Shown piece after piece: positions 34,513 through 45,294 of a stretch of 64,000 bases of DNA. The stretch covers positions 806,001 to 870,000 of the forward strand of contig JYIP02000008.1 of the NCBI GenBank assembly GCA_001051155.2, written 5' to 3'. The notes under the pieces are model-generated. The model was not told the DNA's origin. It was given only the letters and a program-made list of their open reading frames with translations, and made no database searches. The stretch's first letter is position 1; each line of letters starts with the position of its first letter. Source of the stretch: Chrysoporthe austroafricana (taxonomy: Eukaryota; Ascomycota; Sordariomycetes; Diaporthales; Cryphonectriaceae). The translations under genes were made by a program, and so were the position numbers.

Positions 34513-35037
34513 ATGCAGCCCACCAAGGATCATCAGCCAACAGCGTATAGCCCAACAGGGCCAGAAGACCGGCCCGAGATCACGCTGCGGACACGGCTAC
34601 AGGACCCCCGCCAACACACGATCGATCCGAACTTGGAAGCTGAATCCTCGGTCGGCCCAGGAGAAGCGCCGTGGTGGGCTCATTCCCTCTTCTCCAGATT
34701 TCACCTGCAGACACGAAGCGCGCCAATCTCTCACTCCGTCGGTTGACCAACCTTTCAGGCTGGCAAAGCCTAGTAGGGTTGCGAGATATGATAAGCCGCC
34801 GGCATGGCAGACTTGGGCCAAACTGACCTACAAGTCGCTGCCGAAGAGCGCTCGAGACAGATGGCGTCGGAGACAAGTTGGCTATTTCCATCTCGGACGG
34901 AAAGCTTATCCTTTTCGTCCGTCGTGCCCCAAGCTCAAGTTCCTGACTTTCTGCTGCATCAACCCGTCTCACGAGATCAGGCAGTTCCTCTTCCGGTCAT
35001 GCAGCCGCCTACGCCTTGCCGCTTTCCACCACCCTAG
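34513..35037 (+). CDS. Weak candidate hypothetical gene
   Basis: Two same-frame open segments (34513-34743 and 34804-35037) have fairly ordinary protein-like composition (for example PEDRPEITLRTRLQDPRQ and VPQAQVPDFLLHQPVSRDQ). They are separated by two stops that a GT-AG intron (about 34736-34808) might remove, though phase is not well fixed. A competing open frame of 259 codons overlaps in another frame. I do not recognise either product. It may be no gene at all. Confidence 0.2.
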
Positions 35038-36829
35038 ATGCACCTAAGTCCCAGCGCTCTGGGCCACTAAATCATGTAGCTTGAGAAGTCGTTTGACTTC
35101 AGACAATAGGCAGTAGTACCCTTGCCGACATAGAATATTCTGTGAACCACGGAAAATGAGGCCAGTTAATGCTCATGCCCACCCTCTTTGGGGTGGCGAG
35201 GAGGGCGAGCCATGGCCACGTTCGCTCCTGGCAGCGACAAACGTGTCGGTGGTGTAATGAACCGCGACCCGGAAAGCCTTCCGCCTTGGTGCAACGAGAA
35301 GACAGCCAGTCAATATTGATCCCACCCCTCCAAACAACAGTAGGCGCAATTGAGCGCGTGAATGACAATGTGCATCCGATGTCGAATCGCTGAAGCACTG
35401 TAGCTTGACATCTCATTCATCCCCTGCTCCCAGAAGACTAACCAGTACCTGTGCTTGACCGCCGTTGAAGATAACTACAACCCATCCTGTCGACTCTTTC
35501 AAGCTTGAAATCCTTGTGACATTCATGGCTCTCAGCTGTCCTGTTGTCTTACTTGCAGTGCATCACCTGCGCCTAAATCTGTCGAGGCCGGCACTTGGCG
35601 CCCTGGTGACGGTCTCTTTCCTGACTGGGGTTATAGTAACTGGGCTTGGAAGCAGGCTGGCTGGTGCTGACACTGTGCAAGATGAACTGTGCTTCTTCAA
35701 CGTTACATTTTGTGATACAAATAAAGTACATGAATCTTTTTCCGTTCCTCACTACTCGCGCCTCCGCGCACCTCCCAACACTTGCCGTGGCTATCCACGA
35801 CCCTCATCATACCGACTTCTTGTTCTAGCAAGTCGGTCTTCGGGATAGCGAGTGCGCGGTGAGCAAACATTCAGCGTTGAACATCCTGGGCAACCGAGTT
35901 TTCGGCGAGGCATACCCCTTATTCGCTCCGGAACTAATATCGCGTACGCTGTGGCCATCGGCCCGGACAAGACAGGGCTACATGGGATGGGCCTGGTGTC
36001 CTGTGTCTTGCGTTTTTCTCATGGCTGGATACGGGCTTGGGCTCTCCTGACATGAGGCTATGGTAGATTGATCAACAATGGATGCAATCCCCTGCGAGTG
36101 TAGATGGTCTGATACGCGTTGAATGCCTGTCATAGTATCTGCTTCAGGTTCTGCTCTTATTTATGGTTTCCAATATCCTCTCAAGTGCTGCAATATCCGT
36201 CAAACCCTCACACTTCCCGATACCCGTCTGGATGACCAAACCTAACCGTTGAACGCTCGACGGCAACGGGATGATGCACGTCTGACGCCCCTCCAGTCAG
36301 ATAATGACTCTCCTGCAAGTCACAAAATGTGGCTCCCTTTCAGCCCATGTATCCATGCCCGACGCTCGACACCAGCGATCCACAGCCAGCCAGTCAATCT
36401 CCTCGGACAAAGCCACCAAACGTGTTGGTGCTTGGCGTCATCACAGTGACCAGCCAGTTACCCGCTCCTCCGAGGCCCCTGGTAGGGCCCGCTGCCAACG
36501 ACTGTCGAGCCTGGCTGATCGCTCAAAGCTAGCAAGGGGTCGTCTGCCTGTGCCGTTCTATATCGGCAAACCAACAGACTGCCCCATATAGACATCCAGG
36601 ACTCGAACCCCCTGCCGCTGGTCCATGGAATAATGTGACTTCTCACGTCGTAACGAACGCGCAGGGGCCGGCAGCACCAATGTGAACCATTCCGAGCAAA
36701 CAGGGCTCAGCACATGAGCCCAATCTTGACCATGGCCTAGTCCAGGTCTCTGTGTGTAGAAAGCACCTGAGTGGCATGGCTGCTCCGTTTCTTTATAACT
36801 TGTGCCCTACTCATGGCACATAAGCAAGT

Positions 36830-37369
36830 GCAGCATGCCTGCATAGATACCCAAGATGGGCACCTCTTCCTGGGCCATGACTTTGGAACTGAAGTCCTTC
36901 CACAGGCTGTCAAGCCGCATCCTTGATGTGAGCAGGCTGAACAGCTCACCTGTGGGTGAGCTGTCGACGACATGGATGACGCTATGATGCGTTGATGGTT
37001 GCAAAGCGGCCGACAACTCCTGCCCAGGCGCCCTCCATGTCTTTCTTTTCATGAGCTTCTTTTTCTGGGAGAATCCATGTCCAGTGGTTGGCCAAGTCAT
37101 CAGATGTATTCCTCGGTATCCCTCAGAAGATGGAGCTCGTAGAGGCTGCCCGATAAATCGCTTAGGGCTATACTAGTCCTCCCTTTCTGTCTTGAAGGAG
37201 AATCCGCTTTAGGTTGCACAACAGAAGTATTCATATGCTCTTTTTGGGCAGGCAACGCTATATACAATTGGGTTGTACACAAAGTCCAGGACTCACATAA
37301 AGTGGGCTCTGTCCAGCTCTGGACTCCGCGAATGGCCCAGGACAGGTCGTCCGCCGAGTATTTATGCAT
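36830..37369 (-). pseudogene. Decayed minus-strand coding relic
   Basis: Protein-like segments occur in all three minus frames in order: SIALSDLSGSLYELHLLRD, then HWTWILPEKEAHEKKDMEG with AWAGVVGRFATINAS, then VIHVVDSSPTGELFSLL and KVMAQEEVPILGIYAGMLHL. Each looks like normal coding sequence but breaks at stops or frame changes. This fits a gene remnant with several frame breaks, or a real gene whose introns I cannot place. The family is not recognised. Confidence 0.3.
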
Positions 37370-38533
37370 TCATCATAAGAAATTAGAGCCTATAATTAAT
37401 GATAGAGATCATGGAGAAGCTCCATTTCTGCGCTAGAACACAGATAGCAGGCCTCGCCTCGGCTTTCCAAGCTGTTCTCGGTCATATTGCCTCCCGAATA
37501 TTCTACGCCCACAGTCTTCTGTGCACAGGGCTATGACCAGATCCGATGTGATAGCTCAATTTGATCTGTAATGGAAACTATTCGAGTTATGTTCTTGTTC
37601 ACATAGAAGCGCTGTGGACGGCTATGTACGACCGATGCCCTCTCTTTTCGGTCGAACCCTAGCTAGAGGCTCAGGACCGGCTCTACCGGCTCTATCCTCC
37701 CACAGTTGTCAGGGAATGACTACTAGATATTTCTCAGTGTACAATGCTATCAAACTAACAGGAGGTAGGAATTTGCGATCTCTCGTGCGCCCCACCGTCT
37801 CAACGCCAAATCAACGTCTTAACGAAAGCCATAGCATAGTCCAAGACGTCGAGACAGAAAGTACCGGTCTGCCGATTAAGCTTCAAGTATACAGATGGTA
37901 GAGACGCTTCCATATTGCTCATCTACTCTAACCAAATATATAGATATTAGTATACTTCCTTTGTAATTGCTTAAGCTTTTCTCATCTACTCTGCATCCAA
38001 GGCGATACCTTGTATCTATCCGTCGATGAAGGGAAGAAGGACAATATGACAGTTTAAAGACATGTTTTGTTGCCATCTGATAAATAAGGTCTTATGCTTC
38101 TCACTTAATACATCTATTGCAAAAACTTCCCTCTTAGACCACAACATTAAACTGAGTGTGGGATAGCCAGTATGGGACAGCCAGAGCTGTTCACTCTGGC
38201 ATATGGGCACGGGCCAGGATATGGCCCGTGCGCCAGGGCAAAGCCATTTCTACGCTCTGGCTATTGCCCACGGCTTTCTTTCCCTCCTTCCTTCTAGACA
38301 GACACAACAACAGACAGCAAATCGAACCCAGTTATCACGTACGTGGTTAAGCCCAGCCAACACTGAGTAATCATAATTTCATCGCTACTCCTGCCTTTTC
38401 ACTCAATGAGGACATCCATAGATAGAGTCCTGTTCCTAGGTTTCGGGCTAGGTCCTGCCTTTAGATATATCAATAAAATTGATGCTCGTTGGGGCAGAAC
38501 GTGGGGCAGGCGGTTATGATTAGATATTCAGCA

Positions 38534-39145
38534 TCAGCCAAACAAAGAGGCAAAGAATTGCACCAAAAGTAAATTAATGGAGAGGATTAGGTCCGCCAAT
38601 GGAGCTTTGGAAGACCGCGATATTAAACTCGGGACCGTGATCGTGCTTGTCATTGTTGTCGAGTAGCTCGTGATGGTGCTGATAATCTCCTCAGTGGTGA
38701 AGGGTGCGGATGTGATCGAGATTGGAACTTCAAGGGTCGTATAAGGGCTGGTCTTCTCACTCGGTGTAGTTAGGGAGATCGGCGAAGATTGTTCTCCGTC
38801 GCTGTTGCCGTCGTAGCTACCATAGCTCCCGTACTGTGATCATGTCAAGTCAGCAACAGTACATAGGAGGGTAAATCTGGGACGTTGAACAATTCCACGT
38901 AAAAAATAGACTGATGACAGACTTACAGTTCCATATGACTCGTACTGGCCGTAGCTGCTCATATCCTCACGAAGACTTATGTCCAATAAGCTTTCGACGT
39001 ACCGTCCCAGACTCCGTCTTAGGTTGTGTTTGTTGTTCCCCAGGTCACTACGGTCCTTATCAGGAGGGGCGTCGGGAGCTGACACGTCAGATACTGCGGT
39101 AGCTCGGAGGAGCAAACAGCTGAAGCAAAGGTACAAAAAGTGCAT
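38534..39145 (-). CDS. Small secreted Ser/Thr-rich protein, probably GPI-anchored
   Basis: Two exons on the minus strand, 39145-38927 and 38833-38534, join in phase 0 across a 93-base intron (GTAAGT donor, GCTGAC-like branch site, ATCACAG acceptor) to give 172 residues. The protein starts with a signal peptide (MHFLYLCFSCLLLRATAVS). A charged region with SYGQYESYGT and YGSYGSYDGNSDG follows across the splice site, then a Thr/Ser-rich stretch (SYSTTMTSTITVPSL) and a hydrophobic end (LADLILSINLLLVQFFASLFG). That order (signal peptide, Ser/Thr stretch, hydrophobic tail) is the usual layout of fungal GPI proteins. No cysteine-rich effector pattern is seen. It lies alone in a gene-poor, transposon-marked island, typical of lineage-specific genes. 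Function unknown. Confidence 0.7.
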
Positions 39146-40054
39146 GATGAGTGGTTGTGGTCAAACAACTGAAGCTGGTCTTAATCAAAAGGCTCTCCTG
39201 ACACTGAATTCAGTGATTGTTCCCTGGTTCTAGAATGATTTCGTGGGCTTAATTGATAATCGCCAGCATTTATTAAGGTCCAGGACTTGACGTTCGGCAA
39301 AGCCGCGAGGGTGCGGTGAGTCGATGCACGAGTACAAGACGTAGATACACAGCGTTGTCTTGGCCATGTGCCCTAATAGCGAGGTCTGCATCCATTCAAG
39401 GACGTCAATTTTAATACTAATGTAAAACATATGACGAGTATAGTAAAGGCCCTGACCCTATGATCCTATAATGTTGAAGATTAGCCCACTGCTTGCTGTC
39501 TGGCCTCATAACGTAGGACTGTACGGAAGCCCGTAAAACTTTGTATCGTCGCACTCAAGAGCCAGCTCTCAAGAAACTTCAGTTACGTGACTCAGACCGG
39601 AAAGGCAACCAGACCACAAGGAGGAGGAATAATCCGACTCAGCTTGCACATGCTGATTCAGAGCCGCTCACAAACGTAGCGGGACTGGTAGGACAACTGG
39701 GATATCCTGTAGCCAACGGAGCGAACAGAAACTTGCAAGAGTTCATCTATACGTGTCTGTATTTGTCTCATATTTATCGCATGTCTTGCTGTCTCGTCAT
39801 ACGGTGACCTCCTGGCTGCTACACAAGCCAGGATTCATGGATGCACCATCGGGTAGTGACTGAGGACCCGATGAATCAGCTTCACAGGCGAAAATTTTAT
39901 TTGAGTAATAAATTTTGGCGATTTTGTTGGAAAACGTTTGGGATAAATGAATTTCGACTTCGGGTCATTCCGAGCAGGCAATACAAAAGTTTCCCATGTT
40001 CAGTATATTTTGCTATGATCGTGGATTTGGTCGTGGCACTCAAATAATTAATAC

Positions 40055-40075
40055 CTACCTAGGGTGCCTAGGTAG
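40055..40075. repeat. Perfect 9-base inverted repeat
   Basis: CTACCTAGG and CCTAGGTAG flank a three-base GTG spacer. The sequence lies 17 bases before a tandem repeat that looks like a transposon end. Confidence 0.7.
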
Positions 40076-40092
40076 CGTTGTCCATTACCGAC

Positions 40093-40129
40093 GTAAGCGA
40101 CCCCCTGGATAGTAAGCGACCCCTGGATA
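40093..40129. mobile_element. Tandem direct repeat resembling a DNA-transposon terminus
   Basis: GTAAGCGACCCCCTGGATA (19 bases) is followed directly by GTAAGCGACCCCTGGATA (18 bases), differing by one C. Sub-terminal tandem units of this kind are common in ends of fungal Tc1/mariner-pogo (Fot-like) elements, and minus-strand open fragments lie just inside it. No matching inverted copy was found in this window, so only one end, or a truncated element, is present. The family assignment is inference. Confidence 0.4.
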
Positions 40130-42437
40130 CAAAAATACACTCCACCAGCACTCACGCTCATCAGCTGTTCCAATTCTTCAAATAGCTCACCTGATGTCTT
40201 AATATTGTAAAACATTTTGGCGGGTTTTGTTGCCATTTCCCCCGGCCAGCCGAAAGTTTTCTCTGAGCCCTATCGATCTTTTTGTCGTCTCCCTGATATC
40301 ATGCCTGGCCTTAACGGTCCCCTCATCGTCCTTACTTGTCCTATTGACTAGTTCCAAGTGGCCACAGATTGCCTTAGTCGGCCTCATGTTGTCCCTTCCT
40401 GGCCCCTCAGCTGTTCACCGGGTAGTCCTTGTTTGCTTCTTTTCTTCTGCTAGGACTCTCAGTACTTTCATTTCTCTCAGTATTGGGCTTACGAAATCAG
40501 GATATCTGAAATGGGTAAATGACTTATGATTGATATTGAGCCAGTCCAAGTATTCGGCCCATAACGATGCTGTAATTGGAATGTTTCTTTTGTTGGTTAC
40601 GGGTTGATAACTCCTCGTGTCGCCTGTACTGGCAGTAGACCTGTAGTGGGTTGAGTCGTATGTTACGGCCATCAAGAAGTTCCCGTATCGTGGCAGCGAG
40701 CTCAGGTGATATCTGCGAGTGGTGTTCTGATGCAGCTTCGAAAGGGGTCCATTTTCCACAGCTGTCGCCAGGTGATGATTTCACCAGTCGTCCAACAGCT
40801 CGTCAACGATCTTCTCATGTTTTGCCAGGCTTTCAGGAGTTGGTCGTGGTAGGAGGTACTGAGGAATGGTGTTGTAGGAAAGAGAAGCAGCGGTAGGTTG
40901 GTTATTGTCGGGTGACTGTGGAATTTTGTTGACAGGAGTCCAGATGCGTGTCACCGTGGGGCACAGTTAGTAAATAATATTTGTTTGTGATTGCGGGTAA
41001 CAATCAGAATACAGTCCTCTTTGATACATGTAATAGACTCAGCTTGTGATAGATATCGTTTATCCATGCACTGCAAGCCTGGTTCAGCGCGAGCGTTCGG
41101 ACTGTCGATCTCCAGCAGCAACTCCTAGAGTTGTGGATATGATTGTCCCTTCCATGTACTTCAACAGGCCGAGGTGTGTTTCTCAAGGGGATCATCCTAG
41201 GTGTGTCTGCTGCGTGGGGTCTGTAGCTGGAGTGTTCCTCAGCTGGACAACACAAGCATTTGCGTGCTTGTGCCAATTCACCTCTTGAAAACCTATAGAT
41301 CAGTCCCTTGTTGTGTCTGGAATCATGAAGAAGTCTCTGGAATTCTCTACACTAATTCCAGCGCTTCGAGAGGAAATATGGTGACGTTTGTATTGTGTTG
41401 GACACTGACACCATCTATACTCTTTGGGATTCGACCCAAGATACTCTGCAGCGTGGCCATCTTTGTCTCGCCGCGTAAATAAGAAATAGAATCTTCTCAG
41501 GCAGTCCACTCTTCAAGTACGATGACTATCAAAGTTGAGCAGTGGCACTTCTGTAAATGGAATCCTAGGTGGGGAATCGCTTATTATATGAGCGCGAAGA
41601 CCAAGGGCTCCAAACGCGAGCATAGGTTAGCTTCTAGTCAGTTCAAGAATATTTTCTGCCGCGCTGAAGTTATGTGGCAACGATTGAGATGCTCAGTCGA
41701 TGTTGATATTGTCTGTTATTAGGTTGTATATTTCATAGTCACCAAGAAGTTTCTCAAGCGGCATTCCGAACGTTTTGCTTCCATATGACAGTCTCATGCT
41801 CTTCTGGAAAATGTTTATCCTGCAGGGTCTGCTTTGGGAACCTGACGTTAATTTCAGTATACCTACCCTGCCTATGTCTGGAACTTTCTTACTCTTTCTA
41901 GGCATTTAATTCGTTTCATCAACGGAGGTTCCTTGAAAGTTGATCATTGTGATTCGGTGATTGTTCTGTGATTGGAAGTACTTTTGTATTTCTTACCTCC
42001 CTCATCTGGCGAACAATGAGCAGTTTCGCCAGGATTTTGATCTCTGAAAAGCACCAAGTCGAAGTTCACTCAGTGAAACATTCCTGGAAACTTATTTTTC
42101 TTCTTCTCTCTTCTTCGAATCCTTTCCGCATCTAATTTCACACATTTCTCTGTAGCTAGGTATTTATTTTGCAAATCTTTCCAAGTTCTACCTCGATCTT
42201 ACTGGAACCTTCGCCAAGCAATCAATGAAACCTTACTGACATATGTAAATTTTGCAAGTATATAACCTCACTTCACCACAGCGTCGATTGAAACTCCTCT
42301 CTGCTTGGATCAGCGAGCTTGACACCACTGCCTGTGAGTTCCCCATCTTGATTCTCCAGTGACTGTGGGTTACCTAATACTGACTGCCTAAAACAAACAA
42401 GCAGAGTCACAGAGGCACCTCTTTCCCAATAAGATAC

Positions 42438-42558
42438 GTAAGTACAATGAATATTTTTAACTCCCTCAAATCAGGCGACTGCCATTCCGAACTCGCTTTT
42501 TGTGCTGCAAGCGCCAGCCATCGCCTGCAAGCAAAACGCTAACTGATCTTCTGAACAG
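42438..42558 (+). other. Probable 5' UTR intron of the SET-domain gene
   Basis: A perfect GTAAGT donor at 42438 and an AACAG acceptor ending at 42558 lie just before the start ATG (42566). The frame upstream of that ATG has no other ATG, so splicing here would shorten the leader rather than alter the protein. Confidence 0.4.
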
Positions 42559-42565
42559 CACCAAG

Positions 42566-43890
42566 ATGGGGAAACCGACCACAGCCGAGCTCATGGAGCG
42601 CTTCTCGCATGGCGAGAAGCCAGCGCCGCAAAGGCGGCCTCCCATCGATAGCGCAGCTATCATGAATGCTTTGAAGGAGCTAAAACTTATAGGTGGACAG
42701 GAGGAGGACAATGCTGGGGCCCATTCTCTTTCTCTGCCGTCTCAACCCCCCCACGACGCGGCCCCACTCGCTTCCTCAGACCTCTCTCTTGAAGATTCTT
42801 CGCCGATGAGGTCTCCATCGCCGTCCTCCCTCTCGACCTTCTCTGACGGGGCCTCCCAATTCTCATCTGATGACGAGTTCTCAGACCAATCTGAAGAGAG
42901 TAGCCCTTTTAAGAATCCGCGGGTGTGTGCGCCGAGAGAAGCCAAGGAGTTGTCAATCGCTGCTGGCAAGTACTATGCCGTCACAGCCTCTCATCCGGGC
43001 GACCAGGAGCCGGATGACGAGCCTGAGGTACCAGGGATGGTTCTTCAAGGCTACATCAGCGGCAAGCCGGTGTATTACGTCACTGAAGGGTATGTTCTTA
43101 TTTTCCTGTCTTCATAAAAAGAAGAGAAAACATTTGCTTACATCTACAGCATGCACTCGGAGCTGAAATCGATCGAGACAAGGACGGCTATTGGCCTTCG
43201 ATACGTCAACCAGCCCATCGAAACCTGTTTCGGACGCATTCCTGCCAATACATCGACTGACGGCGAATCGAACCTTACCGATCCTAACGCCGAGAACTAT
43301 CAAACCCCACTGCCGCCCAACCGCACCTTCTCTAACGATTGGTTCGCGGTGGGCAAATCGCCGCTTGGCGGCTACGGAATGTTCGCTACTGTCGATATTC
43401 CGCAATATACACACTTCCTTCTCGAGCAGCCATTCATGCGCATCCGGAGGTACAACGATATTTTGGACAAGTATGCCAGGCTCACTCCGGAGGAAAAGCT
43501 CGTTTTCGACAGCTTGCATGCATACGACAAAGAGAGGAAGGACCCAGTGCACCAGAAGTGGAATGCAAACAGGTAAGCGCTCCTGAAATAATACGCAGAA
43601 CTCCTGGAATGGACGCTTACCATACCAGTTTTGTCGTCGGTCATGGCGAGGGCTGCTTTGCTATTGCCTCCAACTTCAACCACGCCTGCCACTCGAAGCG
43701 GAATACGCAGTACAAATGGGACGGCAAGCGCCGCGTGATGGTCTTCACCTCGACCAGCAACATCGCGAAGGGCGAGGAGATCTTTATCTCGTACGGCTCG
43801 TGCTGGGATCTGCTCTACGACAAGTTCGGCTTTGCTTGCCAGTGTGGAGGGTGCGAGGGTGTGGGCTGGGAGATTGCGACCATGGAGTAA
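42566..43890 (+). CDS. SET-domain protein
   Basis: Three exons (42566-43089, 43150-43572, 43629-43890) with GTATGT...ACAG and GTAAGC...CCAG introns give 402 residues. Residues 1-130 are disordered and Ser-rich (SDLSLEDSSPMRSPSPSSLS). The SET domain occupies roughly the last 200: VGKSPLGGYGMFATVDIP (the GxG start), FNHACHSKRNTQYKWD (the NHxCxxN-type motif, here NHACHSKRN), GEEIFISYGS and a short post-SET-like CQCGGC. SET domains transfer methyl groups from SAM to lysine, in histones or other proteins. The arrangement is that of the fungal SMYD/SET5-like group without an MYND finger. Substrate unknown. Confidence 0.9.
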
Positions 43891-45294
43891 CAGGGGCCTT
43901 ACAAAAAGAAGAACGGGTTTTGACACCCGCCCTTTGAGTCTCTGCAGTTGACGTAAGACCCTTTGGCGAAAAGACTAAGGTCTGCGGTGATCTGAGGAAA
44001 GGATTAAGAGAGAAAAAAAAAGGACAGGGGAAGATGGATTGATTAATCACGGCGGCGGTATTGTGATGATTTCTTTTCGATGAACATCAAGATCAGCAGA
44101 GGAATTTTCTAGTGGGAGGTAAAAAGGGGGTGGAGTGAGAAAGATGAAGAAGTCGCAGTTTAATGGGCGAGACAGTGCTCATTAGCAAAAGGATTGGTGA
44201 GCACCCAGCTTATCTTCGGAGGGCTCGCGGACTTTTTGGGCTTGATGGCATCAAGCCACGGCGACGAGAAGAATCGAGAAATCTTACCTCTTACGGAGGC
44301 ACGGCAGCAACATTATCAGCGAGTGATATTTGGATTTTGTATTGATATGCTGCCGGTCCTAGGGCTAGGCTCTCCGATGACGGCTCTATCGCTCCCCAAA
44401 TCGATATGCTTGACTTGGTGTGCCGGCCGAGAGCTGCGCTCATGCAAAACTTGTCTAGGTGAGGCTGCTTAGGCATGAATTTTGAGAGAACGCTTGAGAA
44501 CATGGTGTCGAGTAATCGAGGAGCTCGTGCTGCTTCTAAATCAAGCTAATGAGTAATAGTAATCACTGGACTCGAGGCACAAAGCGAGGACAAACATTGA
44601 TGATCCTGTCTGTCTTTGTCTAGTTAGGTAGCGAGCGCCCTAAAGATGCTCACTACATGCGACCAACGGGTACCCTCGTTACAGAACCATTCAAATCCCT
44701 AGGCGCGATCGCACCATGGACGCCAGTATCTGTGGTGATTCTGCTGATTACTCAACAGCTGCAAAAAAAAAAAAAAAAAAAAAGAAGCCAGTGGGTCAGT
44801 CCGTTGATCAGCGACGAAGGTCCATCAGCGTCAGCAAATATGCGCCTTGCGGTTGACGTGCGCCGGGCAGCTAGCTGCAAGTACATGGAATCTCCGTGAC
44901 TAGCGGCTCAAGACCTCCAACTACGAGGCACGATATCAACCATTCACCGTCTTATACCCGAAAGGCCTACGCCCAAAGGAGGATGCGGCGACCCTCCTTC
45001 ACTACCACCTCCTCGCGTTTTCGGCATTTTCGATTCGTGATTGCCGGGGCGTGTTGGGTCTGCGGTAACACACACAAAAAAAGGAAGGACACGATAGTCA
45101 CCACCGGCTTTGCAATCATGCTTACCGATCGCATGAGAGCTGCCCACAGCCTTTCTGAGGTGATATAAAAGCACGAGTGGACTGTCCGTTGCCACCGCCG
45201 GACGAAGACGTTTTCCGCATTCAGACGAGAGAGGGCAGTCGTCGACCTCTCAATACCATACCAACGGTCCTGGGTCCGACCTGCAGTCTTCAAT
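43891..45294. other. Intergenic, SET gene to MFS gene
   Basis: Contains purine-rich 3' flank of the SET gene, a run of about 20 A residues at 44763-44782 and the MFS promoter. Short open frames at 44163-44472 and 44896-45344 are not supported as genes. Confidence 0.4.
45164..45170 (+). promoter_or_regulatory. TATA box of the MFS transporter gene
   Basis: TATAAAA lies 125 bases upstream of the ATG at 45295, a usual distance for a fungal TATA element. Confidence 0.5.

Larger units (their letters stand above)
34124..38533. other. Gene-poor accessory stretch
   Basis: Mixed composition, turning AT-richer after about 37.4 kb. It contains a weak candidate gene (34513-35037) and a decayed minus-strand coding relic (36830-37369), both listed separately. 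An open frame at 35465-35848 has two hydrophobic stretches but no clear gene structure. The rest shows no supported feature. Confidence 0.4.
39146..42565. other. AT-rich gene-poor stretch with transposon-like remains
   Basis: No intact gene. The stretch contains a short inverted repeat and a tandem end-like repeat (40055-40129, listed separately) and many minus-strand open fragments between 40.2 and 41.9 kb whose order and AT-rich context suggest decayed mobile elements; none carries a transposase or reverse transcriptase motif I can name. From about 42.25 kb the sequence becomes the promoter and 5' leader of the SET-domain gene. Confidence 0.4.

Noticed and set aside
35465..35848. Open frame with two hydrophobic stretches, possibly a small membrane protein
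   Set aside because: The second half loses hydrophobic pattern and has no homologous look; no supporting gene structure.
40199..41905. Minus-strand fragments as a LINE reverse transcriptase or pogo transposase
   Set aside because: No catalytic motif (YVDD, DDE/DDD or RNase H) could be found, so I left the region unclassified.
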